A stretch of 64,000 bases of DNA from Perkinsus marinus ATCC 50983 (Eukaryota; Perkinsozoa; Perkinsida; Perkinsidae): positions 103,932 to 167,931 of the forward strand of contig NW_003211397.1 in the NCBI RefSeq assembly GCF_000006405.1, written 5' to 3'. A model generated the notes under the pieces. The model did not search any database and was not told the DNA's origin. It saw nothing but the letters and a program-made list of their open reading frames with translations. Positions 1 to 10,280 of this stretch are shown piece after piece. Position 1 is the first letter of the stretch, and each line of letters starts with the position of its first letter. A program made the translations under genes and the position numbers.

Positions 1-29
1 TGTTGGGTTGATCGCATTATAACGGCTCC

Positions 30-1580
30 ATGTTTTCTTTCGTCAGTTGTTGTTTATCATTAACTATGTTGTGTAATTTTTACCATGAGCCAGTTGCTGG
101 TGGGGCCAGTGAGCAACTGTGGAAGGAGAATCAAGACCTAGCTCTTATGAGTCTTCATAACCCTTTCGTTCAAGGCCTTGGTGATGGTACTCTCGACCCG
201 GAAGCTTTCAAGACATACTTGGCTCAGGATACGCTCTATTTAAACGGCTACATCCGAGCTCTGTCTTACTGTATTTCAAAGAGCGATGTAACTGCCACTG
301 GTGGGGAGTTGTTGACTTTACTCACTGGAGTTGAAGAAGAGCTTAAGTCGTGTCATAAGCATTACATCGAGAACCCTGATGCTAGTGGTCCCGAAGCTGC
401 TTGTCGAAAGTATGTTGATTTCCTCCTTGCTGTTGGTAGGGCTGACCTTGGACCATCGGTGGTGATAGCGGCGGTGATACCATGTGCTAGGTTGTATGCC
501 TGGCTTGGTAGGGAGCTCACTGCTGATCGGGAGGTCCCTGAGACCCACCCTTTCCGCAGGTGGTTGTTAAGTCATGCTGATGAGCCTATCAATACCTCAA
601 CTAGAGTTTTGGAATCCCTCCTAGACAAGCACATACGTCCAGGAGAGTTCAAGGAAGTTGCCCAGGCTTATAGGCGTGCTATGGAGCTCGAGTACGACTT
701 CTTTGACTCATTCGGAGACTGTTTGGGTCGTACTACTGAGGTGAATATGAAGATTCCTACGGTGTTGGTGGTTAGTGGTAGCGATTCTGGTGGAGGAGCT
801 GGGCATCAGGCTGATCTGAAGACCTTGGAAGCCCTTGGAGTTTATTCTACTTCTGCTCTCACATCGTTAACGGCTCAAAACACTAAAGGTGTCCAGCAAA
901 TACAGGTTGTTAATGAGGATCTTTTTGTTGCCCAAATTGATTCCGTCATCACCGACTTCAACTTATCCGTTGTGAAGCTCGGTTTAGTGCCTACTGCTAG
1001 GCAGCTGGAAATAATTGCCCAGAAGCTCGAAGCCTTACCGATGGTCGTGGACCCTGTCCTTGTGGCCACTAGTGGAGATGATTTGGTCGCCCAGAAAAAC
1101 GCTGATGATGTTCTGGCCATGTATAAGGAGCGGATTTTCCCACACGCCACAATAATCACTCCAAATCTGCCAGAAGCTCAGCACATTCTTGGTAGGAAGG
1201 AGATCACTGGTGTGTATGAGGCACGAGCTGCCGCACAGGCCCTAGCTCAGTATGGGTCTATGTATGTTCTGGTTAAAGGTGGTCATGACCAGTCTGATCC
1301 TGAGGCTTGCAGGGATGTTCTCTATGACCGTGAAAAAGATAAGTTTTACGAGTTCACGAGTAAGAGGATTGCCACTATCAATACGCATGGCACTGGCTGT
1401 ACTCTGGCGAGTGCTATTTCCGGCTTTATAGCCCGCGGTTACTCAGTGCCTGATGCCGTTGAGAGGGCTATTGGGTATGTCCATGAGGCAATCGTTCGTT
1501 CGTGTGGAGTCCCTCTGGGTCAGGGTACGAACCGGCCATTGGTTCATTCTATCAACAGTGTTTGGGCTAACTACTCCTAA
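30..1580 (+). CDS. tenA-thiD: Bifunctional TenA-ThiD: thiaminase II-like / HMP(-P) kinase
   Basis: Single open exon of 516 codons. Residues ~20-235 are TenA-like: an Asp in the segment YLAQDTLYL, a Cys at residue 152 in IPCARLYAWLG (place of the TenA_C nucleophile) and a late Glu in ELEYDFFDSF. From Met240 the protein is ThiD-like, with VSGSDSGGGAG near the start, ADLKT, and the C-terminal anion-hole motif THGTGCTLAS. By family, TenA releases the HMP pyrimidine from damaged or intact thiamine and ThiD phosphorylates HMP and HMP-P. The order TenA then ThiD is the reverse of yeast Thi20 (ThiD-TenA). The first 20 residues are hydrophobic and could be a leader or an upstream extension; ATG at 66 is an alternative start. 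The next gene (ThiE-ThiM) begins 91 nt downstream on the same strand. Domain assignment is strong; exact start is uncertain. Confidence 0.9.
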   Translation: MFSFVSCCLSLTMLCNFYHEPVAGGASEQLWKENQDLALMSLHNPFVQGLGDGTLDPEAFKTYLAQDTLYLNGYIRALSYCISKSDVTATGGELLTLLTGVEEELKSCHKHYIENPDASGPEAACRKYVDFLLAVGRADLGPSVVIAAVIPCARLYAWLGRELTADREVPETHPFRRWLLSHADEPINTSTRVLESLLDKHIRPGEFKEVAQAYRRAMELEYDFFDSFGDCLGRTTEVNMKIPTVLVVSGSDSGGGAGHQADLKTLEALGVYSTSALTSLTAQNTKGVQQIQVVNEDLFVAQIDSVITDFNLSVVKLGLVPTARQLEIIAQKLEALPMVVDPVLVATSGDDLVAQKNADDVLAMYKERIFPHATIITPNLPEAQHILGRKEITGVYEARAAAQALAQYGSMYVLVKGGHDQSDPEACRDVLYDREKDKFYEFTSKRIATINTHGTGCTLASAISGFIARGYSVPDAVERAIGYVHEAIVRSCGVPLGQGTNRPLVHSINSVWANYS

Positions 1581-1671
1581 ATGATTATTTTCTTCATTCA
1601 TATTAAAGCTAGTGTTGAGTTTTTTTTTCTGCCATAGTGAGAGCTCGTGTGTGAGTTGTTCATTTTTAGCT

Positions 1672-3159
1672 ATGTCGTCTTCAGAGCTGTATAAGGTCTA
1701 CGCGTGTACGAACGGCAAGTTCAGTCTCGAGTTGCCTAGAATGGTGGCTTCTGCCGTAGCTGGTGGTGCTACATGTGTTCAACTACGGTTAAAGGATGTC
1801 AGTACTGGTGACTACGTTAAGTTGGCTAAGGAGACTAAGAAGTTAATGCCTCGCCATGTCCCTCTCATTATAGACGACCGAGTGGATGTTTGTATGGCTA
1901 GTGGTGCTGATGGAGTTCATGTTGGTGACACGGATATGTCTGTTAAGGATGCTCGCTCTATTATTGGTCCTGATAAGATTCTCGGCGTCTCCACTTATGG
2001 CCGTCAAGAAGACGCTATTGCTGCCATCAGGGATGGTGCAGATTACATTGCTACTGGTGCTGTTTACCCGACAGTGACTAAACCGGGTGCGGTTGCACAG
2101 GGCTTAGGCCAGATTGATATCCTCAAGGCAGCTCTGAAGGCCACCGGGAAGACCCTACCTATTGTGGCCATCGGTGGCATTAGTCCCGTCACTGCAATTG
2201 ACTGTGTTCAGAGGGGCGCTGATGGTGTCTGTGCTGTAAGCCAGATCTTTGACTCGTGGGAGTCGCCTGAGTCACGTGCCAGGAAGTTCCTCAAGTCGTA
2301 CTGTTCTGGTATGGAGATAAGGTCAAAGATGAGCACACATAAGCAATACGACAGCGACATGGTGACGGGTCTGTGGGCTAAGCTGGCTGATATGAACCCC
2401 CTCACTCAATGTATAACCAATTACGTGTCGATGAACTTCATGGCTAACTCCCTCCTGGCCGCTGGAGCCTCTCCAGCAATGGCCCACGCTAAGGAAGAGG
2501 CCCCACAGTTCCTTGATATGGCTTCGGCCCTTAACGTGAATATCGGCACACTGTCTAGCAATTGGGTTGAATCGATGAGGTTGTGTGCTAAGAAGGCTAA
2601 TGAGATTGGCAAGCCGTGGGTGTTGGACCCAGTAGCTGCTGGTGCCACAGCATTCAGGACAGGGGTCGCCACTGAGTTGCTCGGTTATAAGCCTACCGTA
2701 TTGCGAGGAAATGGTGGAGAGATCCTTGCTTTGGCTGGGGAGACTGGCTCCGTCAAGGGTGTGGATTCAACAGTAGGCAGTGATGCAGCGTTAACAGCTG
2801 CCAAGCACATCGCGAGGAAGTTCGGCATCGTCGTGTGTATAAGCGGTGCCACTGACTTTGTAACAGACGGCAAAAGAGTTATTGAGATTTGCCATGATGT
2901 TCCTATGTTGCCTACTATTACGGCTACTGGGTGCACTCTGAGTGCTCTCATGACTTCCTTCTGTGCTGTCGCTGAGGACCCATTAGATGCTGCTGTGGCA
3001 GCTTGTGCTGGCTGGTCATTGGCTGCTCAAGAGGCCTCGGTAGCTGCGCAGGGCCCTGGGGGTTTAGCTCTGGAGTTGCTTGACACTCTACCCAAGCTTA
3101 GAGATCCTACTTGGCCAGCTTGGAAGAGGCTCGTAATCTTTGAGCATAATTGTCAATAA
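1672..3159 (+). CDS. thiE-thiM: Bifunctional ThiE-ThiM: thiamine-phosphate synthase / hydroxyethylthiazole kinase
   Basis: Single exon, 495 aa from the ATG at 1672. The frame is open upstream from 1612 but only with a GTG start, and a pyrimidine stretch followed by AG at 1668-1669 lies just before the ATG, like a splice or trans-splice acceptor. Residues ~5-210 are ThiE: IDDRVDVCMASGADGVHVG, the phosphate-binding stretch YPTVTKPG and AIGGISP. Residues ~220-490 are ThiM: TQCITNYVSMNF, DPVAAGATAFR, LRGNGGEI and TATGCTLSALM with the conserved Cys. ThiE joins HMP-PP to thiazole phosphate; ThiM makes thiazole phosphate from hydroxyethylthiazole. The order matches yeast Thi6. With the upstream TenA-ThiD gene, four thiamine activities sit in two adjacent genes. 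No thiazole- or HMP-forming enzyme is seen here, which suggests salvage-based synthesis, though such genes may lie elsewhere. Confidence 0.92.
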   Translation: MSSSELYKVYACTNGKFSLELPRMVASAVAGGATCVQLRLKDVSTGDYVKLAKETKKLMPRHVPLIIDDRVDVCMASGADGVHVGDTDMSVKDARSIIGPDKILGVSTYGRQEDAIAAIRDGADYIATGAVYPTVTKPGAVAQGLGQIDILKAALKATGKTLPIVAIGGISPVTAIDCVQRGADGVCAVSQIFDSWESPESRARKFLKSYCSGMEIRSKMSTHKQYDSDMVTGLWAKLADMNPLTQCITNYVSMNFMANSLLAAGASPAMAHAKEEAPQFLDMASALNVNIGTLSSNWVESMRLCAKKANEIGKPWVLDPVAAGATAFRTGVATELLGYKPTVLRGNGGEILALAGETGSVKGVDSTVGSDAALTAAKHIARKFGIVVCISGATDFVTDGKRVIEICHDVPMLPTITATGCTLSALMTSFCAVAEDPLDAAVAACAGWSLAAQEASVAAQGPGGLALELLDTLPKLRDPTWPAWKRLVIFEHNCQ

Positions 3160-3640
3160 GTGGATAGTGTTCATTCTTCTACCCTCTAGGTTTTGGTGTG
3201 TTGTGTTTGATGGTAACTGATAATGCATTAGTAGCTATCATTGAGTTATACGGTATAATGGCAGATCATAGAGGACCAATTTCAGTATCCATGTGTGCTG
3301 CTACCGTATAGGGCATTTGTACATGCGTGCATTCTTGTGAGAAGACGCGTTAAGGCAGAGGAGCACTAGAATAACATTATTCGTGGCGTTGTGGGTTGGA
3401 GAGGATCTTCATTGTTATAGAAACGAACCAGACTTGTTTTTATGTACATATAAATACTGTACGTTACTCTCTAACATCTGCACGGTCTTGCTGCCATCAT
3501 TTGCCGTGTGCACGCATGCACATTGGATTGTGAGCAGCAGCTTCTGAGAAGGCAGATCGTCGTGGGCACTGATGGGGGTAGAGTTTCCCTGACTCCACTG
3601 ATTTGATACATAGTATTCCACAGCCTTTTTGGGTTACCCA
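3160..3640 (+). other. Intergenic, no gene seen
   Basis: 481 nt between the ThiE-ThiM stop and the start of the next gene. Only short open frames without similarity were found. It presumably holds the 3' end of thiE-thiM and the 5' region of the dioxygenase-like gene. Confidence 0.5.
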
Positions 3641-5241
3641 ATGACGATGCTTACCAAACCCAGCATCATCGTAGTCGTTATCGGCGCAGTGTTGCCCAGT
3701 CTAAGCGCCAGTATCGTTGAATTCCGTCTAGAGGAGTTGAATCGTCCTTCTGCCATTAGAGAGGCTGTCACTAAGGAAGGTGCCTAACTGATGTAAAGGT
3801 CTCCAACCCTCCTACTGACTGTTATCCTCCAGGAGGTTTCCTCGTTGCTGGAATCGACCCCAAGTTCACTAAGGCATACGAAGCTCTCGCGAGTTCATTG
3901 CCCAAGTGTTCCAAAGCTGATGCTGATCGTGTTGATACTTTAGATGATGGCACGGTCCGTACGACTTTTGCTCAACGTAGGAAAGCTCATCACAGTTCCT
4001 CGGGGGGTAGCTTCCTAGATTGTGGTCATTGAAGGTTCTCTCGTTGGAGAGGCGATGGGGTTCATGAAGAGAGGCAGTTGCTCCTCGAGTGTTGCTGGGC
4101 ATATGAAAGAACTAAGCAATGTTTTGGAGATTGTTGGAAATCAAGTGGCGGGTGCATTAACTACTGTAGGTCTTCATATCTCTGGGATGGTCTTGATAGT
4201 GATATGGTGTGGCCCACCGCGAGCGCAGATTTCCATTCTCAGGCTCTCTCCGTCCACCATCATCATGTTGATCTGCCATCCGTTACGGACATCCTTGATA
4301 GAGGCCGTGAATACCACCTTGATCATCTGCATATATACCACAATATCCTCAACCACTCCACCATTGAGGTTATCCTTTGGTTCTCCTCAATATGTCTGAC
4401 GACACCCTTCGTGGTTGTCCTCAGGGCTCCTTTGCCCGCACCCTCACTTGGCACACCGATCAAGGAGCCTTCTTACTGCTCATACTCCCACCAGGAGATC
4501 AGAGCTTCCACTATAAGGATCATCTAGAACGCGAGGTAATAGCTACAATGACATTCCTCGCCAAACTTGTCAAACTTAGACTATCCTCATGGTCCCGGAT
4601 GATGGAGAAGTTAGAATCCTTGTTGTCATGGGCAACACTCTACGCAGCAACTTTTTTGGTCAGTTAGCGAATACCCTGATTTCATTGTGATATGTCCCTC
4701 AGGAACTACTCCGCCCGTTCGTCCCCTCCCTCATTCGGTCGTTCTTAAGAAGCATTCTCCTGAAGGCCATCGTGTCGTTGTCGGGAGGATGTTCTTGCTA
4801 CCTTCCGACATAGTAGACGCGGTAAGCGGTCTCACCTACGAAGCTTGGAGTAAGCAGGCTCTGATCCCCAATCCTATGTTTGACACTGAGGAAATAATCG
4901 CTGAGAAAAGGCGTTTAGGTAAGATGTTTGCATCTCCATGTTGATGGGCATCAATTCTGTGATGATCAGGGATGAATTGTAACTCGAGCAGCATCGAATG
5001 CTGGATGAGGTGTATGGAGAATACGTGCTCCCCGAGTCAGACGGCAATATGCTATGATAGCAAAACCCATGGTATCTGCCCCAATGATGGGAAGATGCAT
5101 CCTGAATGCGGTGTCAAGTGTGAGAGTTCTTCGGGGACCACTACGACTCCAACTAAGCCGTCCAATTCTGCAATGACTAGGAGGGCAGCCACCGAAGCGA
5201 TGGCGGCCTTTGTGGCCCTCCTAGGCTTATCAAATATTTAA
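3641..5241 (+). CDS. Secreted 2-oxoglutarate/Fe(II) dioxygenase-like protein, 8 exons
   Basis: Exons inferred at 3641-3779, 3833-4006, 4050-4165, 4243-4368, 4425-4535, 4580-4658, 4703-4918 and 4970-5241. All introns are GT-AG, 43-77 nt, and the spliced length is 1233 nt (410 aa plus stop). The N-terminus is a signal peptide (hydrophobic IIVVVIGAVLPSLSA). Exon 5 carries WHTDQGAFLLLI, matching the HxD iron ligands of isopenicillin-N-synthase-like enzymes. Exon 7 carries PHSVVLKK followed by GHRVVVGRMFLLP, in the place of the distal His and the Arg that binds the co-substrate. The last exon encodes a Cys-rich segment (about nine Cys), then a Ser/Thr-rich linker and a hydrophobic C-terminal end, which could be a GPI-attachment signal. 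Function and substrate unknown. The exon 3/4 junction is the least certain. Frame continuity across seven introns argues for a live gene. Confidence 0.7.
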
Positions 5242-5982
5242 TTATATTTTCTACGTGTCTACCCAGTGGGTCTTTTAGTGGCACTCAACTCGGTCGTTCA
5301 ATCACGATAGCGTTCTCACTGTAGAAGAGACTACCTTACTTCCTCCTCACATGAACAAGTCATCGATTGTAAACTTCTGAGCGCTCAGTCACATCTTTTC
5401 TATCACAGCGCTGTGCCTGTTTAGTTGGTGCATAGATAGTGGATAGAAGGATCTGCTCGCATGACCCATTACATAAGGTTGCTCATAATATGTTACTCGG
5501 GTTGATATCATAATCTTTCCATGAGAGCAACTGAACTTGAGGATCCACAATATCCGACTGCTTGATTGTCAACGACAGGAGCAAGAAAAAAAATAAATTT
5601 GATGCTCGCACGGCATTAAAGTCCCCTGTGTGGAGCGGGACAGAGACGACACAAAACTAGCACTCTTGAAGGAACCAGAATGCCTGAAGATATAATGAAC
5701 TCCTATGAATAGCCCCTTGTCTGTTAAAATAGAGGCATTCGACCAAGGAAGCTGATCAGTGAGTTGATTGAACTAACCATGAACATTGATTGAGCTAACA
5801 AGCAATTTGTTAGATATTTTACAGGCTCCAAACACGACAAATAATTTCGTCGGTGGTGGTTCATTCCCTGTTGAGTAATAGACATAACACAAACTGACGG
5901 CTCATGACTGCATTAGTAGACACCTGGTACTTTCCCAGAGTCCATTATTCAGTTTCTCTTTTTCTTTTATCTGAGTTATAAC
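5242..5982 (+). other. Intergenic, no gene seen
   Basis: 741 nt with no convincing ORF. The last ~40 nt before the LicD-like ATG are pyrimidine-rich and end in an AG at 5972-5973, a plausible splice or trans-splice acceptor for the downstream mRNA. Confidence 0.45.
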
Positions 5983-7230
5983 ATGCTCCTTCTTTCGCTG
6001 CCGTTGGTCGCTGCCTCCATTGTGGGAGTATTATCATCCTCGTCCTCGATGCGTGACCATCATTTCATCAAGGTTTATGCTGAACAAAATCCTATCTCAG
6101 CTCCTGATGAGCATCTCTTTCTTTGCCCAAAGCCTTTCATAGACGAATTAGATCTAGCTGACTGGCCTAGGCATGAGGTGATCATCAATGGTTCGGAGTG
6201 TATGAATACTGAGGAGCTCCTTGCTACTGAGGACAATGCTATGTTCTTCGAATGTTTGGCCGAGACCATCAACGAAACTACGTACGCTCTGGACTCCATT
6301 GGTATTGATGCGTCTATATCTGATGGAACTCTACTGGGTTGGTATCGTCATCACAAAGGCTTTATTCCGTGGGATGTTGATGGGGATATATCTATCATGA
6401 AGAGTGATTGTCGTGAGTCTTTTGATGAATACGCCACTCCTGAGCAGAATAATATTGCTAATGTGGTGCAAGAGCTAATGCCAGGCTACGAAGTGTACGG
6501 CATCAAACTTGGTGTCGGCTCGGGTTTAGAAGAGGATGAGTGGGAAGGTTGTGAGAATGCTGAATTCCGAGTGTATCATGTGGTCAATGGTACCGCATGC
6601 CACGTTGATGTCTTCCAACAGCTACAATCTACCGACCCCGAGGAGCCTTGCAAGGCTTGCCCTGGTTATCTTGATGGTGAAGTGACGGTTTGTCGCTATC
6701 CAGAGGGTGATGTTTGTGGATATCGAGATGACTTCTTCCCAATGGCATGGGATCATATATCTTGGGCTGATTGCAAGATCCCTCACCGACCTACCCATAC
6801 GCTCGAGCCTCAAGTCGGCGGCCCGCTCGAGTTCAGAAATTTGAAACCTATTCCCGGTAACTATAAGTATGGGGAGCAGATCCTGGTTGTGGGTCGACCA
6901 GTTGATGAGTCGGGAAGAGAAATCGCCCTCACTGAGGACCATCCGGCAGTTTCCATTACCACAGAGTCACGTGTGATACCGATTACACTCCCCAAGCTGA
7001 AGTCTGAGAATGGGCAAATACAACCACAACCCGACTACGACAAAAGTTTCATGAGCTACAATGAAACGTTCGAGGCGCACAAGTGGAGTGAGAGTTTCGT
7101 CTTGATAGTGTTTTTGGGTGCTCTCTGTTCCTTATTTTTAATTTGGCTCTTCTGCAACTATCGGCATCGTGCAACTATCCCTAGCCATGATGGCGAGGAC
7201 GAGGTCGAAAATCGTGTTTTGATAAGTTAA
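5983..7230 (+). CDS. LicD/fukutin-like membrane-anchored nucleotidyltransferase-fold protein
   Basis: Single exon, 415 aa. Residues 1-20 form a signal peptide (LLLSLPLVAASIVGVLSS). Residues ~112-135 hold the LicD-family core GTLLGWYRHHKGFIPWD followed by VDGDI, the Asp-rich motif shared with fukutin, FKRP and bacterial LicD, which transfer phosphorylated alditols or choline phosphate to glycans. Eight or more Cys and several N-glycosylation sequons follow, as expected in a lumenal domain. A single hydrophobic segment near residues 375-395 (FVLIVFLGALCSLFLIWLF) precedes a short basic then acidic tail, giving a type I topology. Likely role: glycan modification in the secretory pathway or at the surface. 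The substrate cannot be read from the sequence. Confidence 0.8.
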   Translation: MLLLSLPLVAASIVGVLSSSSSMRDHHFIKVYAEQNPISAPDEHLFLCPKPFIDELDLADWPRHEVIINGSECMNTEELLATEDNAMFFECLAETINETTYALDSIGIDASISDGTLLGWYRHHKGFIPWDVDGDISIMKSDCRESFDEYATPEQNNIANVVQELMPGYEVYGIKLGVGSGLEEDEWEGCENAEFRVYHVVNGTACHVDVFQQLQSTDPEEPCKACPGYLDGEVTVCRYPEGDVCGYRDDFFPMAWDHISWADCKIPHRPTHTLEPQVGGPLEFRNLKPIPGNYKYGEQILVVGRPVDESGREIALTEDHPAVSITTESRVIPITLPKLKSENGQIQPQPDYDKSFMSYNETFEAHKWSESFVLIVFLGALCSLFLIWLFCNYRHRATIPSHDGEDEVENRVLIS

Positions 7231-7801
7231 TGCCTCTAGTGTACGAAGTCAAGTGAAAAACTTTTCAAATTTTGATGTACGGTTTTGTTTATAGTGGGTC
7301 TATGGGCGTTAAGGCGGCTACATGTTGGCAATTTCCCGCTACAACCCAATTGGGCAGAATGTTGACATCGTGTAGGATACAAGATCCAATGGTTGATGGT
7401 TACCATTGGACAGATGTTGGTCCTGGGAGTCTTCGACGAGGAGCCCTATCCCATTCTAGGCTTAGTGGATGTGAAGCACAGTGGATGATTCATTTCGAGT
7501 ATGCTTGTCGCAAAGCAATTTCAGAACTTCTCCTATAATTGGAGGCCCATTATGAAAAACACCTGTTTCCCTCCCTCGCCCTTCTCTGAACAAGATTAAC
7601 GACGTAACAGTTATGGGCAATAAAAAGTCGCTCAAAGCGTTGAGTCTACCATCAATATCGGATAGGTGTAGATGATTATAATACGGAGATGAGAATACCG
7701 CGAGAAAAAGAGTTGCTCAGCACCACCTGTGCAGGCTATTGAAAAATTATGGCGAGTTGCAAAGTTCTGTGCAACTTAGATGTCCTCTCATGAGGCTAAA
7801 G
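7231..7801 (+). other. Intergenic; weak ORF 7272-7538
   Basis: The 88-codon ORF at 7272-7538 has no recognisable motif and no paralog in the window; it may be chance. The remainder is the downstream flank shared by the convergent LicD-like (+) and SOD (-) genes. Confidence 0.35.
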
Positions 7802-8409
7802 CTAATCGAGGGCGATCTTCCCGCAGACCAGACGAGCGCCGGAGTTACCGGTTGCCTTCGAGGAGGCGTCACCACCCTGGCCCAGATCGTCCCGGTTAGC
7901 GTGGAGAACGACTGCACGATTGAGAGATGATGTTGGACCACTGAGCACAATCAGATCGTGGTAGAAGGAGCCTCTAGCTCTGCCATTTCCATCGGCTATG
8001 ATGTTACCCATATCTCCAACGTGTCTAACTCTGGAGTTGCGATCACCATGANNNNNNNNNNNNNNNNNNNNNNNNNNNNNNNNNNNNNNNNNNNNNNNNN
8101 NNNNNNNNNNNNNNNNNNNNNNNNNNNNNNNNNNNNNNNNNNNNNNNNNNNTGTCTGAGGCCGTCGAGCATATGGTAGCATCAGCCGACGTATTTGACTT
8201 CACAACTTGCCTGAGGAGGAATGGCGATACTGGTTATAAAGAGGGATTACTTACAGGCTGTGACATACAAAAGGTGGGGACTGATGATCTTTGCAATAAG
8301 ATCCTTTACCGACGCACCCCGGTGTTACTCTGCAAAGATCGGCACATGCTTTGTTCGGACTACGCAGAGCTACGACTAATGGCAGAATGGCGACCTTCAA
8401 AGTGAACAT
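7802..8409 (-). CDS. Secreted Cu/Zn superoxide dismutase with Cys-rich N-terminal module (assembly gap inside)
   Basis: Minus strand. Exon 1 is 8409-8255 and ends in phase 2 at a GTAAGT donor; a 44-nt intron (8254-8211) follows; exon 2 starts at 8210 and runs into the N run 8052-8151; the 3' part is 8051-7802. Exon 1 encodes a signal peptide and a module with CADLC, PGC and YCKD, closely matching exon 1 of the SOD gene at 15.0 kb. The 3' part encodes HGDRNSRVRHVGDMGN, a late metal-ligand His in VVLHANRDD and the disulfide Cys near the C-terminus. The first Cu ligands (HxH) and the GGH ligand fall in the gap. By comparison with the 15-kb gene, about 340 nt should lie there rather than 100, so the N length is nominal. 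Probably functional, but unproven because the core is missing. Confidence 0.75.
8052..8151. other. Assembly gap (100 N)
   Basis: Exactly 100 unknown bases, a conventional scaffold-gap size. It interrupts the minus-strand SOD gene. Confidence 0.99.
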
Positions 8410-9679
8410 CGTAGTGAAATGCGAAACCTGTAATATAACATTCATCAGAGCAAACCTCTAACATTCAATGGCTCTGTGACGTAATAATTAGACCGACTGA
8501 GAGGGATCATCAGCTCTGCACGCATGCGCTCCATCGGAGGCGCTGGTCATGGATGCTTAGTTGCCTGGCGCGAGGAGTTGTCTCCTCTCAAGAACAGATG
8601 GTGATGATCAACATTCTTAATTTCATCCTATTCCGCTTCGAGAAGTCAACAAGCGGCTTTTCAATAGGGTGTTTAATAACCTCGTCTGCCTCCTTGGTGT
8701 TAGTCTGGCGTTGTTCGCTCGCAGGAGGCACGGAGCCAGTTTAGTTCATGGCGCGGTGCGCAGGTGGAGCGCCACCAGAAAACGTATCTCTCATACCACT
8801 AGGTATTTTTGAACTTCGTGGTTGTAGTGGACAATATCTCAAGGAGATTAAGACGTCAGAGGGTTACTTCCAGGTAGGAAAGATGGGCTTACGATACGGG
8901 ATCTCGGCCACGCCTCTCGAAGCAAGAAGTATAACAAGTCTTAAGACGACCATGAGACGCCAATGATGCTCATCGGCACGCATGCGCGGAGGGAATGTTG
9001 CAAATCACGCAAACTTTGAGACACACAATACATATACAAGGAGGTGATGGCCCACCATTGGTGGGTAGGACCTTCAAGGCTCGAACAGGGTTGAGGTATA
9101 CAACAACAGTATAGCTAGTGCGAGCTATAAGTTAAAGACGATCGAAGAGATGATATACAGGTCATCCGACCATACCTCGGAGGAGGGGTAGAGCTCGTGT
9201 ACTTCAATGCCACTGTCTCCTATTTCTATGATACACGCATGCGCACCAGCCTGAGTATTGCTAGTAGAATGCAGACGCTTATTCTTGGCCTAATGATGTT
9301 GTAAGTGCATTATAAAGCATCGTCTTTATTTCTGGTCTATACTCGTTCTACTTGAGCCTTCTCGTTGCTCCCTGTCGTCAGTCCATGCTTACCTGTTTCC
9401 CTTATGTCTAGTATTGCCAGTCGAATTCAGGCGAATCACAACAGCACCATTTTTGAATCTAACACGCACCGGCCATTCTGGCCCACCCGAAATGGGAGGC
9501 GCAAGCTCGAATCCCGCGAAAGTGATTCTTCCAGCAATAATTTTTCCGGTGGTTCTCTACAATCGGGAAGAGTTTGAGCATGGCAAAAAGACGAGGTATG
9601 CGACGATGATACTTCGAAGGGTACGCCAATCGCAGTGCGCCCCTAGTGATACAAATGAAAAACATTTTTTCATTGAAAA

Positions 9680-9735
9680 TATCGAGCCGTTATTCGAACC
9701 GGGGATCTCTTTCGCCCTGCACGGGCGAACACGAC
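9680..9735 (-). other. tRNA-like sequence (possible SINE promoter)
   Basis: The minus strand carries a T-arm-like CCCCGGTTCGAAT and an adjacent stem TTCGCC/GGCGAA with a 7-base loop. The acceptor stem does not close and the loop lacks the usual U33, so this looks like a decayed tRNA or tRNA-derived repeat rather than a functional tRNA. Confidence 0.3.
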
Positions 9736-10109
9736 AGACATTCTGAACTCTGATGACTCTTATCCATCCAGCTCGTAGCAGATCTACGCACATGCACACA
9801 ACGCCTCGACGGTTGTGTTTGTAGCAACTCGATCTCGCACGTTATCCATACCACACTATTCAGGCAATCGTTTGAAATGTGGAGTATGAAGGATGAGCTA
9901 TAGTCAGCTGTTATATACATTCAAAATTTCAGATTAAGGAGTAAGGCTGCATGATCGTCATAGCAGAAGTGTTGTAGGTCACCATAGAAAGATGCACAAA
10001 TTCGCGGCAGACGATTAAGAGAAAATTCTGGGAATTGCGGAGCGAGCGAAGCGAGCGGAGCATATACCACAACAACAGGCACTTTCGCATTGTGCGTGCG
10101 TACGTGAAT

Positions 10110-10135
10110 GCGTGCGTGCGTGCGTGCGTGCGTGC
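10110..10135. repeat. (GCGT)n microsatellite
   Basis: About six uninterrupted GCGT/TGCG units, with an imperfect extension upstream to about 10092. Confidence 0.9.
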
Positions 10136-10280
10136 AGAATTATTCTGGCTTAACTACGAAGCGTAGGAAACTACCAGATAGAGCAAACGAGTCCACGACA
10201 TGCCGAGAGGTAGGCAAAAATCGGAAGACTCCATTATACGAACAGCTCGACGAGATATGCACAAAAAACTTTAATGACCG

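Noticed and set aside
4022-4527. Two long overlapping ORFs taken as separate genes
   Set aside because: They are exons 3 and 4 of the dioxygenase-like gene read through introns in different frames.
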